NCBI GenBank assembly: GCA_037903355.1
Contig: JBAJFE010000038.1
Span: forward strand, 1 to 64,000
Direction: 5' to 3'
DNA: 64,000 bases
DNA from: Trichuris trichiura
Taxonomy: Eukaryota; Nematoda; Enoplea; Trichinellida; Trichuridae
Within the stretch, counting starts at the first letter, position 1; the number at the start of each line of letters is the position of its first letter. The notes beneath the pieces were generated by a model. That model was not told the DNA's origin. It worked only from the letters and a program-made list of their open reading frames with translations, and made no database searches. Below are positions 50,301 through 61,984 of the stretch, piece after piece. The position numbers and the translations under genes were made by a program.

Positions 50301-53300
50301 CAGCTTCTCACTGAATATTCAATGCTGCAGGAAAAGCTAATCAGAGAAAGACCAAAATATACAAAACAGCTTATTTTGACAAACGCGTTCAAAAAATAGG
50401 TAAAATGCAGTAACGAAAGAGCTGACGTTTGAAAACCCGTCGTTTCAGCTTCTGCCATTCAAATATTCTTCTGTTATCGCCATGAGTTTATGACTTGTAA
50501 GTCGCTTTCAGACGAACATGGAAACCTAGACGGAACTCAGCTCTTAAGTTTCAAACTGCCTCGCTTCTGAACATCAGAACTTCGCCTTCACCCATATGAC
50601 CAATGGCTATTACGAACCTCCTTAGCCTGGATAAGAAAATTGCTCCACTTCTGCTGTTCACTTTATCTCCCTTCATTAAAGTTACAATCTGTTTCACCCA
50701 TGGTCTGCTTTCATTATTGAACGACTTGTATTAGCTCACGACGTATCTCAAAAGCCAGTCAAGGCCGACAGCCGTTCAGTAAACTGCTTGTTTTGCTCTG
50801 AGTACCGGTAATCCGGCAAATTTACTAATTTGGCACCTGTCAGGTTCTGGCCGTGCCGAATTAGTGGTGATCTAACGTATAACTGACTTTTCTGTCAGTT
50901 CTAATCACTAAGGATTGATAGCGGAGCGTGCTGGCCCCGCAAGCTCTGCGTATTAAACTTGCTACAACAGGGAAGTTCGTTACATGAGAAACCTGTTACA
51001 AACTCACCAATTTTCAGCACCTTCTTAGGTACGAGCAGTTGCAGAGCTTAGCACCTAGGCTAACTTACTAGCGCTAAGGATGCTGTTGAAACTCGCAGCC
51101 TGGAAGTTTAGGTGTACCTTGCTGAACTTTTTGGATATGCGAGTCTAGTCTCGAAACGGAACTGTCTTGTGATGAGAAAACTTATTGTAACAGTAAACTG
51201 CTTGATGTCCCGCCCAGAAAATAAACCGGCTTTAGAAAGCTAACAAACGTTAAAAATATACGGTGTATGATCTTCAGTACATTAAAGCAATTAAAAACTA
51301 AACTGCTGCACTATCTCGTCAAAAGAATAAATTGAGTATAGTGTGGCAAAAAAAATTATTTTAAACAACCGTGAGAGGAGAACATTAAATGAAGAAATGC
51401 AAGGAGGACGAGAGGCAGAATTTTGCGTTTTTAGACCGAAAGTAGCAGGAACTGTAGAACTGTCGATTTATATTTCCGTGCGGAGGTTGAGGTTGAGGTA
51501 CAAAAAATACATGGTGACTAAAGCTGTTTCCCACTGAGTACCCTATTGCCAGTATCACACAGGAATCTTACGTCATTTTGAAAAACGTGCAGCAAGCCTC
51601 CGGTTTTTCAGAAGACCATACTAGTACACAAAAATACTGCGATGATCAGATAACACTCTATCGCTCGCACAGCTTTCATCCCTTGCAACAATAGAATTTC
51701 GACCAAGATCGTGCTGTGCTTTCTCTCAAAACAGGATCTGTGCTTGTTTCCGTAATCGGTGACAACGGAACGCGTCAGGCTCCCAAAGCTTCGACAGTTG
51801 GTCATTGTGTGGGTACTAAATAAACGGCTAGCACCTTTCCGTAACTAAGAAACATATGTAATTGACATTCGTTCTTTTCAAAAATGAAACAATAAAACCA
51901 ATGAATTAAGTCATGAGGGAGTAAGAATCATACCGGAAGCTTAATACAAAAAAGAAATCCATAGGGTGCCATCGTCTTAACCGGAAAGTCCCTATTAATT
52001 TGGCAAATGCCACGTCTTGTTTTGAATAATAGAAAATTTTGACAACCCGAAAGCTGAAAGAAACAAACAACGAAATTTACATTTACGTTCGAGGCGGCAA
52101 TACACTAACATAAAGTTTGGAGCTACAAAGCATAGCACCTTAGTAGGAGAAAGTGCATGTTGAGTACGTAGTGTTCTTACGAAAGATGTCCCGTCAGTAA
52201 ATATTCAATAGGTTTATTTATTACTGTAGCTTCCGGGTCCGAGCTTGACCCGTCACTAGAGATGAACAGCAGTGTTACTCATTACTGCTGACATTGCGCA
52301 CTTATTGAATGTCGACTTACGGGACACCTGAAAGAACACTAGGTACTCAAGCTGGAGTCTTTTTGCTTTTCGGTCCTTCACGAGACCACCTATGGCAGCA
52401 CTAACCCCTGCGATGAACGAAGATTCCATTACTGATGACCGATGATGGCAAGTCATATTAGGTTGTTCTAATCTTGACGGGTTCACATAGAGAAAATATG
52501 ACCAACAGCGGCTGTGTTAAGTTTCAGGTTAGATTTGGATCGCATGTAGGAACTGCTGCCTACGTTACTGCGAGTAACAACCAACAATGAGAAGTAGTTT
52601 ACACACAAGGGTAAATGGGACGATAAATCTTCAACCGCCTTGACGGGCTTCTCACAAATCTTCTTTTCATCTTCTGCTGTATAGCTCTTTTTTTTCAATT
52701 ACATCTTTTACTGGTGTACTCACTAAATACAGAGTTTTCGTGTCTGACATGACCCATCATCAGCAAAAGCTTATGTCACCCGCCGGGCTAGGTAATACTG
52801 TTGCAATCTGTTTTGCCTAAGCAACTTTAACAGGAACCTCAGGTTCGGCTCAGTTCAGTCAGTCTAGCATGAAATGTCCACAATATAAATGGTCCACGAG
52901 TTTTCGGATCTATCTTGTGCATTTGTCGTTGACTTTTAACTAACCAAACAACGTAAAACGATCAAGTGAGCCGTCCGGCAGTCATTTAGGACTTCATAAT
53001 GAAATATCTACCCGTAGCATTGAAGGTCTGGTTCTTATGCAACTTTTGCTTAAGGTTTCATAATTTATCTGTCACTATTATCCTTTGAAGACAAAACTTT
53101 TCTTGACGGGCCCGTAGGCTTTCGTGTTAAAACATTCTATTATACGGTTATCCCGCTTATCAATTAATGCTAGCCAATCGAAGCCTCGGGTTGTGGTCGC
53201 TACCCGTCCTCAGCTGTGAAATAAATTGAAACTCCATTCACCGTATAACAAAATATTTCACCATATCGACCTTTGTGATATTTTATCATTGAGGACTGAG

Positions 53301-56265
53301 TGATTTGTCGGACTGGTCCCCTCACCATTTCAAACCGTTCTGCGCTGCTTAATTAAAGCCCAACAACGGAAGCACTGGCTGGATCCAAAAACTTAGGGAC
53401 CATTTATCTCATGGACATTTTTGCCTTGGACAATTTGTCCTCAAAATGTCAGCTCTACCGTGAGTCGTCGGGTATCAGTTCCGTATCGTCAATCAGGCAG
53501 TGGAGCGAGAAGCCAACCGGTCGATCAAGGCGGTGACAAAACAACAAATGAGCAATAACTACCAATCAAACCCTTCGGTTTTAAACAAAACGACCTTAAA
53601 AGCGTTTCCCTTGAACTTAACCCTTAAACTTCCATCCCTCTAATCCGTCGCACACCCATCAAGGGAGTCCTGCAAGCACTTCAATTGGCTAATTCCTCAA
53701 ATTTCACGACAGCTTTCTTCTCTTCAATTTTTCGTGGTATTACCAGTATTTTCGTTTACATCTTTCACCGATGTGGTCAACAAATCAGCCTTCAGATTTC
53801 ACATGACCGGTTGCTTGGGTAAAGGATATTGCAAACAGCAAAACTAAACCGGGTGAGTGATAGAGCCATCGCTGGGAAGCTCTGATTTTGTTGGCATCAT
53901 CAATAAAAGATGCGAATGAGAAAACGGCTTACACCATAAAAAAAAGAAAAACCCAAGGATAAACAAATATGTGTATCGGAAAAAGCAGATCACAAACAGA
54001 GGCGTGCATGAAGACAAAATGCACATGGAGGGATCGCTCTGAAAGCCAATACAGGCAATCTCAGGTAAAAATCCATCAAGCCGATGCTCACCACACGAAT
54101 TCATTCAAATATGACTTAAGCAAACTTTCGTAAGCACCGCACTGGATTCTATTTTGGCGTTTAGCTTCTGCTCACGCCGCGCAGCTATGCCTGTAAGCTT
54201 CTTATTTCGCATTCTTATTTCACCAGTTCGCTTTCCCTCTCATCAGGTGACCGATCAACGGTAATCTTAGCTAAGCTCGGATCGAAACAAGTTCGAAGTG
54301 AAATCGAATTTACGTCTTAAAATTAGTTTCAAGTTGTATGTATTAGGTTTTCGTGGATCAGTAAAACATAAAGCGTTGTTCCGTCAAGAGATTCCGTGAA
54401 TGTAAGATTTACCACAACGTTATCCGAATTAAGCACTGTCACCTCTATTCAGCTAGTTACACGAGCTATGTGAATTTTAAGATTTCAGCATTATTCAGTT
54501 GAAAATTATTAAATTTTTTTCGTAATACGTTTGTGTAGCTACTGCACATCCTGAGCTATAGGAATCAGCATGTGCAGAGAGATCGCCTATAGTATTTTTT
54601 TCAGCCTGTTTCTGAGAAAAAAATAGGATAGACATGTAATTTGTTCGCATTTTAGCTATTACTGATCTATGGGCTCGCGTTACGCTCCCTACTGCGAACA
54701 TGACAGCAAAAAAGTGGTCGGTGATTACTCATGTTTTTGCCCCGTTTTGGTTGGAAACACTTGGACAATACTTCTGTGGCACGGCACTTAAATAAGAACG
54801 TCAGTTGTCCCGGCTGCAACCCAATCTTTAAGTGTAGCCGATGAAAATGAGTTCAACAATTACTACGTTAATTAATCAACGGATTGTTACACGCTTGACG
54901 ATCAAAGAAATGCGCAAAGCACTTACCTGTTCGTTCCATCGCCGTGCAGGAAAGCCTTCCCAACTTCTGTGGCGTTTGTTGCATTCAGTTCGTCTAAGTT
55001 AAGTACGAAAAGGCCACCAGCAATTTTTTTAAGGCTCTCTTCATTGCCTTCGATCATTAACAACTGACTACGTATGCTCGACCACTCTTCCCGGTTAAGA
55101 GTAGTGAACAACCCAATAGGATGCGCTGCTGGAGTCAGAGGCATCTGCAGAATGTAGTTTAAACTTGAAAATATTTCTTGAGGAGGAATTAGCTGCCCTA
55201 AACGAAACATAAAAATAATGAAAAGAAAACTTTTCATGGCAGAAACACTGCTGGAGGTACCGTCAGTATGAAACAGATCTATTGAATAGAAATGGCCACG
55301 ACGCATTACTATCACGTGTCTAGAACTGCGATCCGTGCTCAGTTGGTCTTTGATCATTACTGGAATTCTTGTGGTATTGAACAGGAATCGATACTGGGAC
55401 ATGTCCAGTGGAAAGGCACTTCGAAATGCCGCAAAAAGCCAGGCGAGACTAGCTGGCAACAAGCTTCAAGGTGTTCTTTAGTTGCAGGAAACGAAAATGG
55501 GCACTTACGAGAGCACTTTCTCGAATTTCGGAGTATCGGACTTCTTAGGATTGATGTGGTATATTTCGGGCTTTAAGTAGTTATAATCTAAAGACCGCTT
55601 GAAGCGACAAGCAGAAACCAAAAGATTCGTTGCAACTGCCAGCTAAAAGTTATGGGAATTGCATCAAGTCGCCTGGAATTACAGACCCAACCTGGCTTTT
55701 CGGACACAACTCCCCAAATGGCTTCCATACCAAAAAAGGGTTCTGATTAATTGGTAAAGCAGCCCTGGAGCGGAAATACATATCAAACCAGGGCTCTGTC
55801 AAAACAAGTGATAACAGAATTGACAGCAGCGCCTCCGCGAAAAGCAGAAGTCCTACCCGTAATGTAGCTAGTATGCTTATTACGTCGATACCACAGCAAC
55901 AGTTCACGATGCAGTCGATTTCCAGCATCTTTGAAAAAGTTAGCAGTCATTCCTTCGGCTACCTGATACTGCTCATCCGTCAGAAACGGCCGTACACCTT
56001 TCAAATAATTCTCGCAAGTATTTTTCAGCTTTGGTATGGGTAGTCGGGGTAGGCAATCTTGGAAATACATTGTAGGAATTATGCTGCGTTCCAAAAACTG
56101 ATACGCATCAGATCCAAAGTCAGACTGGCTGGAGCTGCTTCTGACGGGTAACGTCATGTTTAACAGCACGACAGCATAAGAATCTTACCCGTAGTGACGG
56201 CTAGACTTTAACATTTTGTTTAAAAACAGGCAGCCGAGCCAATCCAACGAGCAACAACGAAGCAT
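47322..56265 (-). CDS. CPT2: Carnitine O-palmitoyltransferase 2, mitochondrial
   Basis: CPT2 converts acylcarnitine back to acyl-CoA at the matrix face of the inner membrane for beta-oxidation. Ten exons join in frame: 56265-56189, 56140-55857, 55795-55692, 55642-55509, 55463-55249, 55197-54927, 49749-49550, 49496-49327, 47928-47700, 47644-47322. This gives 668 residues, close to the vertebrate length (about 658). Landmarks in order: [56 protein letters not shown], the catalytic-His segment [29 protein letters not shown] and the C-terminal [18 protein letters not shown]. Exon 1 gives a short N-terminus ([18 protein letters not shown]) that may act as a presequence. Two introns are long (5177 bases at 49750-54926; 1398 bases at 47929-49326); the rest are about 45-60 bases. 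All catalytic landmarks are intact. Confidence 0.95.
48141..49200 (+). pseudogene. Mariner transposase remnant inside a CPT2 intron
   Basis: The plus strand starts with an ATG frame reading [20 protein letters not shown], like the mariner helix-turn-helix. After frame changes, [20 protein letters not shown] then HYEWFP matches the mariner catalytic core around WWD. Later [12 protein letters not shown] corresponds to the SPDLAPSDYHLF block, with SDY kept but SPDLAP degraded. Many stops and frameshifts interrupt it. It lies antisense in the 1.4 kb CPT2 intron and accounts for most of that intron's length. Confidence 0.85.
49115..49197. repeat. Short direct duplication near the mariner 3' end
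   Basis: CGTTGGGAAGTCGTGGTTAG occurs twice, 55 bases apart, both followed by TGAAG. A local duplication in the mariner remnant. Confidence 0.7.
52227..52257 (-). repeat. Hammerhead-like repeat, copy I (degraded)
   Basis: On the minus strand: TAGTGAC, GGGTC-loop-GACCC, GGAAGCTACAG. The stem is preserved with GAGCTT-type loop bases, but the CTGANGA box is disrupted and GAAA has become GGAA. It lies in the CPT2 long intron, on the gene's sense strand. Confidence 0.45.
53141..53213 (-). repeat. Hammerhead-like two-hairpin repeat, copy J
   Basis: On the minus strand: CTGAGGAC, GGGT..ACCC, GAGGCTTCG, then the tail GCGGGATAACCGTATAAT, corresponding to CGGGACGAATTCCGTA of copy A. Just downstream (minus) at about 53104-53128 lies another 3' piece, CGAAAGCCTACGG, so two partial units are arranged head to tail. 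Sense-strand orientation within the CPT2 intron. Confidence 0.45.
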
Positions 56266-56409
56266 TGCGGTCACACCGCTACAATTTATAGGAAAACGAA
56301 CAGAGCAAACAGCGCACAGTACAGCTTTGTGAACCTAATTTTCTTTAATACTAATAATAAATTGTAGTTTAATTTATTCGAGCGATTTGTTGAATTAACT
56401 ACCTCTGCT
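56266..56409. promoter_or_regulatory. Divergent CPT2/NPRL3 intergenic promoter region
   Basis: Only 144 bases separate the CPT2 ATG (minus) from the NPRL3 ATG (plus). Both promoters and 5' ends must therefore lie in this interval or overlap the partner gene. It is AT-rich; I see no clear core element I would name. Confidence 0.6.
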
Positions 56410-59253
56410 ATGGTTGAACGGAACAAAAATTCGACTGTTCCTCTTTGCGTGTTTTTGGTGGTGAAATGTACTAACGATGACCGTCTGCTGTTCATATACC
56501 CGTTTTTTGGAGAACAGAGAGTACGCAGCGCTTCTGGTAACAGAATCGGTTGTTCAACAATCGCACAATTTGTCTTTCTGTGCTTAGGTAAAACTTTGAA
56601 GAGCCCATGTGCACTACGTCAAACTGACAACACTTGGAAACAAAAAAGCTCGTAAGTCATGGCTTTTGATCTTCAGCAGTACGATTTCGTTTGCGTTCAG
56701 TCACGGCCTAATAGAAAACGATCAACTGATCTTGTTGGACAGTTCGCTTATGGCTTTCTTGTTTACTGTGAAGCCTGAAATGTGCAACAAAGCAATGTTG
56801 GTTAAAATTAACGATGTTCGTTTCATTGGCTATCCAGTGTCTCATGATCCGTCCTCTTGCTCAACTTCTAACGGGTTGAACGATCCGGTTAACATATTGC
56901 GTTATAATGTGGTTTTCGCCATTCGGGTGTGTAATTCACGATGTGGTATGCAGCGATAATTGTTGTTTCGGACTAGGCGGAAGCTCCGAGGAAAATAATT
57001 GAAAGTTTTGTCACGCTCGCCAAAGAATTCGCCTTAGCTATCCAACATGAAGAGAACAGATGCGGTTACTTAACTAGTCAAGTGAAGGTTATGCTGGATT
57101 GTTTTGAAGTTGCACAAAGTCACCGCGATCATGGTTTGACCGTGAGTACTGTTGTTACTCAGTGTGCGTCATGTTGGCCTACTGCAGACAGCATTAAATC
57201 CGTCTACGATGCCGTATTGAAGAAGTCAAATCTGGCTCAAACATTGAAGCAAGGTTTTGTTGAGTAACGCAGACCATTTATGTACCTTTGACGTGAGTGC
57301 AACCTTTTGTTTCAGCTTGTTAAGAACAGGCACCGTTTCCTTGTGTGTTAACGGTTGGATCGAAGTTAGCTGGAATGTCCACCAGCGTTATTCGAAATGC
57401 TTGACGAAACCTTTATTGCCAGTTAGCAGCCGCTCACGTTTACATAAAAAGTTTTCTCTTGCTTGTCTAGGATGACGCGCTCGTGGATGACGGCATGGTC
57501 ATAAAGTACACAGCTATTTACCGTGACGGTTAGATAAATGTTAAATACATTTAATAGACCATATCATGCTGTGCTGCTACTTGAAAGTATAAAGTCTATC
57601 GTCGACAGAATGAGGCCTGATCATTCTACGGCAATTGTACGCTTCCTGAACGCCAGTACTCCAGTGAAACCACTGTTGGCAGTAGCTAGAGAGTTAGACT
57701 ACGATCTTGAACAGGTTATTTTTTCCAAGTCATACATTTTCGTTTTATCTGTAAGCTTTAAATGCTGAAGGTGTTCCGCATTGTCCAACATCTAATCTAC
57801 TGGGGAAAAGCGCTGGTAATATTTCCACTTACGGAAGCTAACGTGTACGTGGTAGATCCAGAAGCTGATTTGACAAGGTTAGCAGGCTTAAATTCTTCGT
57901 TTTCTGCAGTCTGCGTGTGCTGTGTTAATTTCTGCGCAAGGATATTTCGAAGATCGGTTTCCTTTAATGAGCCGACATTGTTTCATTCCTTTTAGCCAGG
58001 GAGTGAAAATGCTTCCGGTGCAGTAGTTCCTCCGCCTTCCGTGAAATCCAATTAACGCAGTCTGTCCCGGGAAGACTTTTCGCAGAAAGATTGACGAATC
58101 GCAGCTGTATATGCCAGCTGCAAGTTTGGCACTTCTAGCAGTAACACTATCGCGTGAATTTGGCAAAATAGTTTTTTCTGTCTGTACTAGCAAGCGTAAA
58201 AGAGCTAAAAAGTTTCTGTTACTCCTCAATTCTGTTGTCTTTACAGCCGCGGTTTAGTTTCTCGGTTCGCCTACCAATATTTGAAAAAACTGTGTTGTGT
58301 TATTAGAAGTTAATTTCCAGATCACGGAAGACGAGCGAATGCAGAAATATAATGGGTCATGCATACTTTTTGTTATGTAATGTGTAGAAGCAGTTAATTC
58401 TTCTCGTCTTGTCGTTGACGACAGAGTGAATGTGGTCCGAAAGTTTCCCATAGCCTCGTACGTTCACTATTGTTTTATTTCGTTAACGAACTGCTGCGTG
58501 TGAAGACCATTTCGCATTTGCATGGTATCCAGAGTTTATTTGAAACATACGCGATGAAATGTGCAGGATATTAAGTTATTTCATAATTTGTGCGAAGACC
58601 AAGTTATCGCGGGTACTGAAGGCCTACTGTCCCTTCAACAGTGTCGAATTTGTATACTTTTCAGCAGAGATATTAGTATGGAGTTTTATTGGCTGAATTA
58701 ATGAACCTGTTACAGAACATCGCTCAAAAAGAAGTTCGAACAGACTTTCTACAGCTGTTGTATGGGCAAGATTCTTAGCAGTTTTTCGATGCCGGTTCCG
58801 CTTTCTCAGTTTATTGCTCGTTGCGGCGACAATCGTGATGTGGCGATAAGGATGGTCGTCTGGCTACTTCAGCATGGCTTTCTGATGCAATTGCACAGCT
58901 TCGTTTATCTGTGCTGCACTGGTACGGAGAAAACGTTAATGTCGACGCCAAAGGATATTTCCTTTTGCGAAAGCGCTCGCCGTATGCTTAGAATTAATTG
59001 CAACCTGAACGAATTACAATTTCAAGACATTTTGCTCGCCCATCGAGCATCAGCCGACCCTGCGCGGTTGGAAATGTTCATTCAGTTGCTACCGTACTTC
59101 GACGGAGAGCATCATATTGAAGAAATGATGTTTTTCGAAACGTTGTCGCGTGCAGAAGTTATGCAAGTGATTTCTGATTATGATGACATGTTAGTTCTTT
59201 CTGTTCATGAAGACCCATTCCTTGAACGACGCTTAACGTACGGCGACTTCTAG
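56410..59253 (+). CDS. NPRL3: Nitrogen permease regulator 3-like protein (GATOR1 subunit)
   Basis: NPRL3 is part of GATOR1, the Rag GTPase-activating complex that restrains mTORC1 when amino acids are scarce. Nine exons join in frame: 56410-56536, 56588-56651, 56701-56926, 56977-57263, 57316-57421, 57471-57505, 57558-57714, 57771-57877, 58716-59253. They give 548 residues (human about 569). Landmarks: VPLCVFLVVKCTNDDRLLFI, KINDVRFIGYP, YNVVFAIR, IQHEENRCGYLT, LCVNGWIEVSWN, KPYHAVLLLES, QHLIYWGKALVIFPL then ANVYVV, FSMPVPLSQF, MVVWLLQHGFLMQLHSFVYL, EMFIQLLPYFDGEHHIEEMM and LSVHEDPF near the end. Introns are about 50 bases except the last (838 bases). No frame break was seen. It diverges from CPT2 and is followed 306 bases later by EMC3. 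Confidence 0.93.
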
Positions 59254-59559
59254 CACTGGAGTAAGTTTTTCTTGTTTCAAGTTTAATCTTGTTTCCTTTT
59301 TTGAATTGTGCTTTTCAGGTCGTGCAAAGAACACTGTTGAAATGCCGCCTTGATTCAGTTGTTTGATCGTTTTCATCTTCATGCCAATTAGATTTGTAAA
59401 AATAACACCGTGGAACGAACAGGTCGATTATGTGACTGACAAAGAGACAAATAAACTGATTTTTTATTTGTTGGCTTATTTCTCGCGTATGCTTCAGTCA
59501 CCTTTACTTTTTCTGCGAATTGCTGTCGCTTTGCTGCTGATTCAAACCTGTAGGCGCTG

Positions 59560-60500
59560 ATGGCCGAACTTCTACTCGATCCGGCCATTCGAACATGGGT
59601 GTTTTTACCGATCGTTCTTCTCACTTTTCTAATAGGTGTCGTTAGACACTATGTTTCGCTACTGATAAGCGCGAGAAAGGAAGTTGATTTGCAACAAGTT
59701 CAGGACAGGTAGGAGACATGCCGCTACATTTTACCTCAGCGCATCAGTTCTCTTTTTTCAGCCAGGTTCTCATAAGAAGTCGACTTCTGCGTGAAAATGG
59801 TCGTTATATACCAAAGTCTGCATTTATTATGAGGAGACAATTTTTCAATAGTGATGAGAATGGATATTTGAAGCTCGCGCAACAACGACAAAATGTTATG
59901 CTAAACCCCATGGCAGGTAGGCTAACCGCATGAGGAGATTTTAAATTCAGTTCATCTTCTGAAGATCCATCAATGATGACGGAAATGCTAAAAGGAAATT
60001 TGCTAAATGTTATTCCGATGTTAATGGTCGGTGGATGGATTAACTGGACATTCTCCGGTTTCGTCACGAGTAGCAGAAATTATGTTCATCCATTGAAAGT
60101 GCATCAGTTTGCTTCAATTTTAGCCAAAGTTCCTTTTCCTTTGACCTTGCGTTTCAAGCCAATGTTGCAGCACGGTATCGCGTTAGCTTCATTGGATGCA
60201 TCATGGGTTAGCTCTGCTTCTTGGTACTTCCTCAACGTGTTTGGACTACGCAGCATGTACGCACTTATACTTGGTGAAGAGAATGGTAATTTTATAGCAT
60301 AGGCTGCTAGCGAAAATGTCTAACAACGTTATTGTACAGCTGCTGATCAAACCAAAATGATGCAAGAACAGATGAACCTGCCTGCAACTGCAATGCCACA
60401 GGATCCGCGGCATGCATTCAAAGCGGAATGGGAAGCTCTCCAGTTGCACAATCACCAGTGGGCGCTGAAGCATGCTGATAAGGAGTTGTTTGTCTACTGA
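59560..60500 (+). CDS. EMC3: ER membrane protein complex subunit 3
   Basis: EMC3 is a core membrane subunit of the EMC, an Oxa1-type insertase for tail-anchored and multipass proteins in the ER. Five exons join in frame: 59560-59708, 59762-59916, 59965-60069, 60124-60286, 60341-60500, giving 243 residues (human 261). Landmarks: [99 protein letters not shown] and [11 protein letters not shown]. The C-terminus stops at KELFVY, about 18 residues earlier than in vertebrates. All introns are 48-54 bases. It follows NPRL3 on the same strand; CCTGTAG seven bases before the ATG could be a splice or trans-splice acceptor. Confidence 0.96.
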
Positions 60501-60623
60501 CTGCTTTCGTACTTATCGACAGACAACAAATAATGGATAAATTAGAGTAGCATTTTCGTTTCTCGCGTAGCACTATTTCATTACATTACTCGCTTTAATG
60601 GTTCACCAAGCAGCTCTAATTGA

Positions 60624-60629
60624 AATAAA
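60624..60629 (+). terminator. Probable EMC3 poly(A) signal
   Basis: AATAAA 124 bases downstream of the EMC3 stop codon on the sense strand. Confidence 0.5.
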
Positions 60630-61908
60630 GCAAAAAACTCTTTACTTAAATTTTTTTATTTCTGTTTAAATTAATCTGCAACTGGACTGATTAGATGTAT
60701 TTTAACCTGTTTTGCAGTACTTTCTCGCGGCGGTTGCTAGCGTGATAGTAAAAGACTGGTCTGTAATTATCAGAGTATAAAATTGTTACGGTAGTTTGGC
60801 CGAAACTAAATGCTCTTTGTCATTTATTCTGCTGATGTATTAAAATTCGCAAATAATAATGCACATATTAGCGCTTCCTTGTGACGGCAGTGGTTAAGTA
60901 ATCGCAGTTACTAAGACATTCAATAGTGATGTGATCTTCAGTGACTAAGAAATTAACGAAACTGTTGGGCCGAATAGTTGACTTTATGGGAAGAGACATT
61001 TCAATGCATTATTGCTTGCAAGAGGCGCTATATATGCACTGCCCCTTACGAATAGCGAACTGCAAGTGAGAATGAGAAAAAAGTTTGCGAAGACATTCTG
61101 TGCGTCCGTACTCTGAAGGCAATACCTGAACTTGTCGACACAAGCTTACTGCCAAAGTATTCAAATACTCTTACTATTAATAAAATTTCCTGAGCTTGAG
61201 AAACTAAGAAGAGCGAATTTCATATACGACTTGAAAGTCTTGCTTGACTATGACGAACTTTTTGAACCAGAGTAAATTGTTCTAGATGCTAATTTTGTTA
61301 GTTTCTAAATGCCATATTATCGAGACGCTGCGTTTATAAAACGAATCAAGAATTTGGGAGACAAAAGGAAATAATACGCATGGTGAAATAGCCCATGGCG
61401 TAATGCAAGGAGTAATTTGGATATACTCCATGAAGGGCTATGCAGCTACAATTCTTATCGTTTGGCAGATAGTTCACAAGCGCAGAGATAGCGATACTTT
61501 TGTTTTATTGGTTATCAATAATTTTAAGCGAAAACACGCCAGCAGCAAAGATGGGATTCAGCTAGAAAATTCAAAGAACACTGCACCTGAAGCAAAAAAT
61601 CGAAGAGAAGCACAGCTCCAATAAGTACCATCTTGATGGCGTAAAGATCAGTGTGACTTGATCGTAACGTCCTTGTGATTTCCCAAGTGTTAAATGAATG
61701 CATTGTTAAAAAAACAGTTCTTACGGCAAATTGCCTTTACTAATGCTATGCGTGCGATGCGGAAAAGGAGAGAAGAAAACGGATTACTGTACACCATTCC
61801 GAATTTATGGAGATGAGGCAACTATAACGCAACAAATAAATAGTATACATCATTAATTTCACGCGCAAACTAATATTCTATACTAAAAGCTATAATAACC
61901 AACCCTAC
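60630..61908. other. No gene recognised
   Basis: One short plus frame (61403-61624, 73 codons) with a single hydrophobic stretch, no known motif. Otherwise AT-rich spacer. Confidence 0.4.
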
Positions 61909-61981
61909 GCCCGGCTAGCTCAGTCGGTAGAGCATGGGACTCTTAATCCCAGGGTCGTGGGTTCGAGCCCCACGTTGGGCG
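61909..61981 (+). tRNA. tRNA-Lys (anticodon CTT)
   Basis: A 73-base cloverleaf without intron. Acceptor GCCCGGC pairs with GTTGGGC (two G-T pairs). D arm GCTC..GAGC, anticodon stem TGGGA/TCCCA with loop CTCTTAA giving anticodon CTT at 61942-61944. T arm GTGGG-TTCGAGC-CCCAC; discriminator G. The sequence matches the highly conserved animal tRNA-Lys(CTT). Internal A box TAGCTCAGTCGG and B box GGTTCGAGCCCC (with the preceding T) serve as the Pol III promoter; T runs (CTTTTAAC, CTTTTC) right after 61983 can end transcription. Confidence 0.98.
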
Positions 61982-61984
61982 TTA

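Larger units (their letters stand above)
49750..54926. other. Long CPT2 intron content
   Basis: This 5.2 kb sits between the HGDGTN exon and the RWFDKS exon; the donor AACAG|GTAAGT and acceptor AATGACAG|GTGG are both normal. It holds two minus-strand copies of the hammerhead-like repeat (52.2 and 53.2 kb) and no recognisable gene. Confidence 0.6.

Noticed and set aside
57121..57200. Additional NPRL3 intron starting at ACC|GTGAGT
   Set aside because: No acceptor gives an in-frame join, while the unspliced frame continues into conserved NPRL3 sequence.
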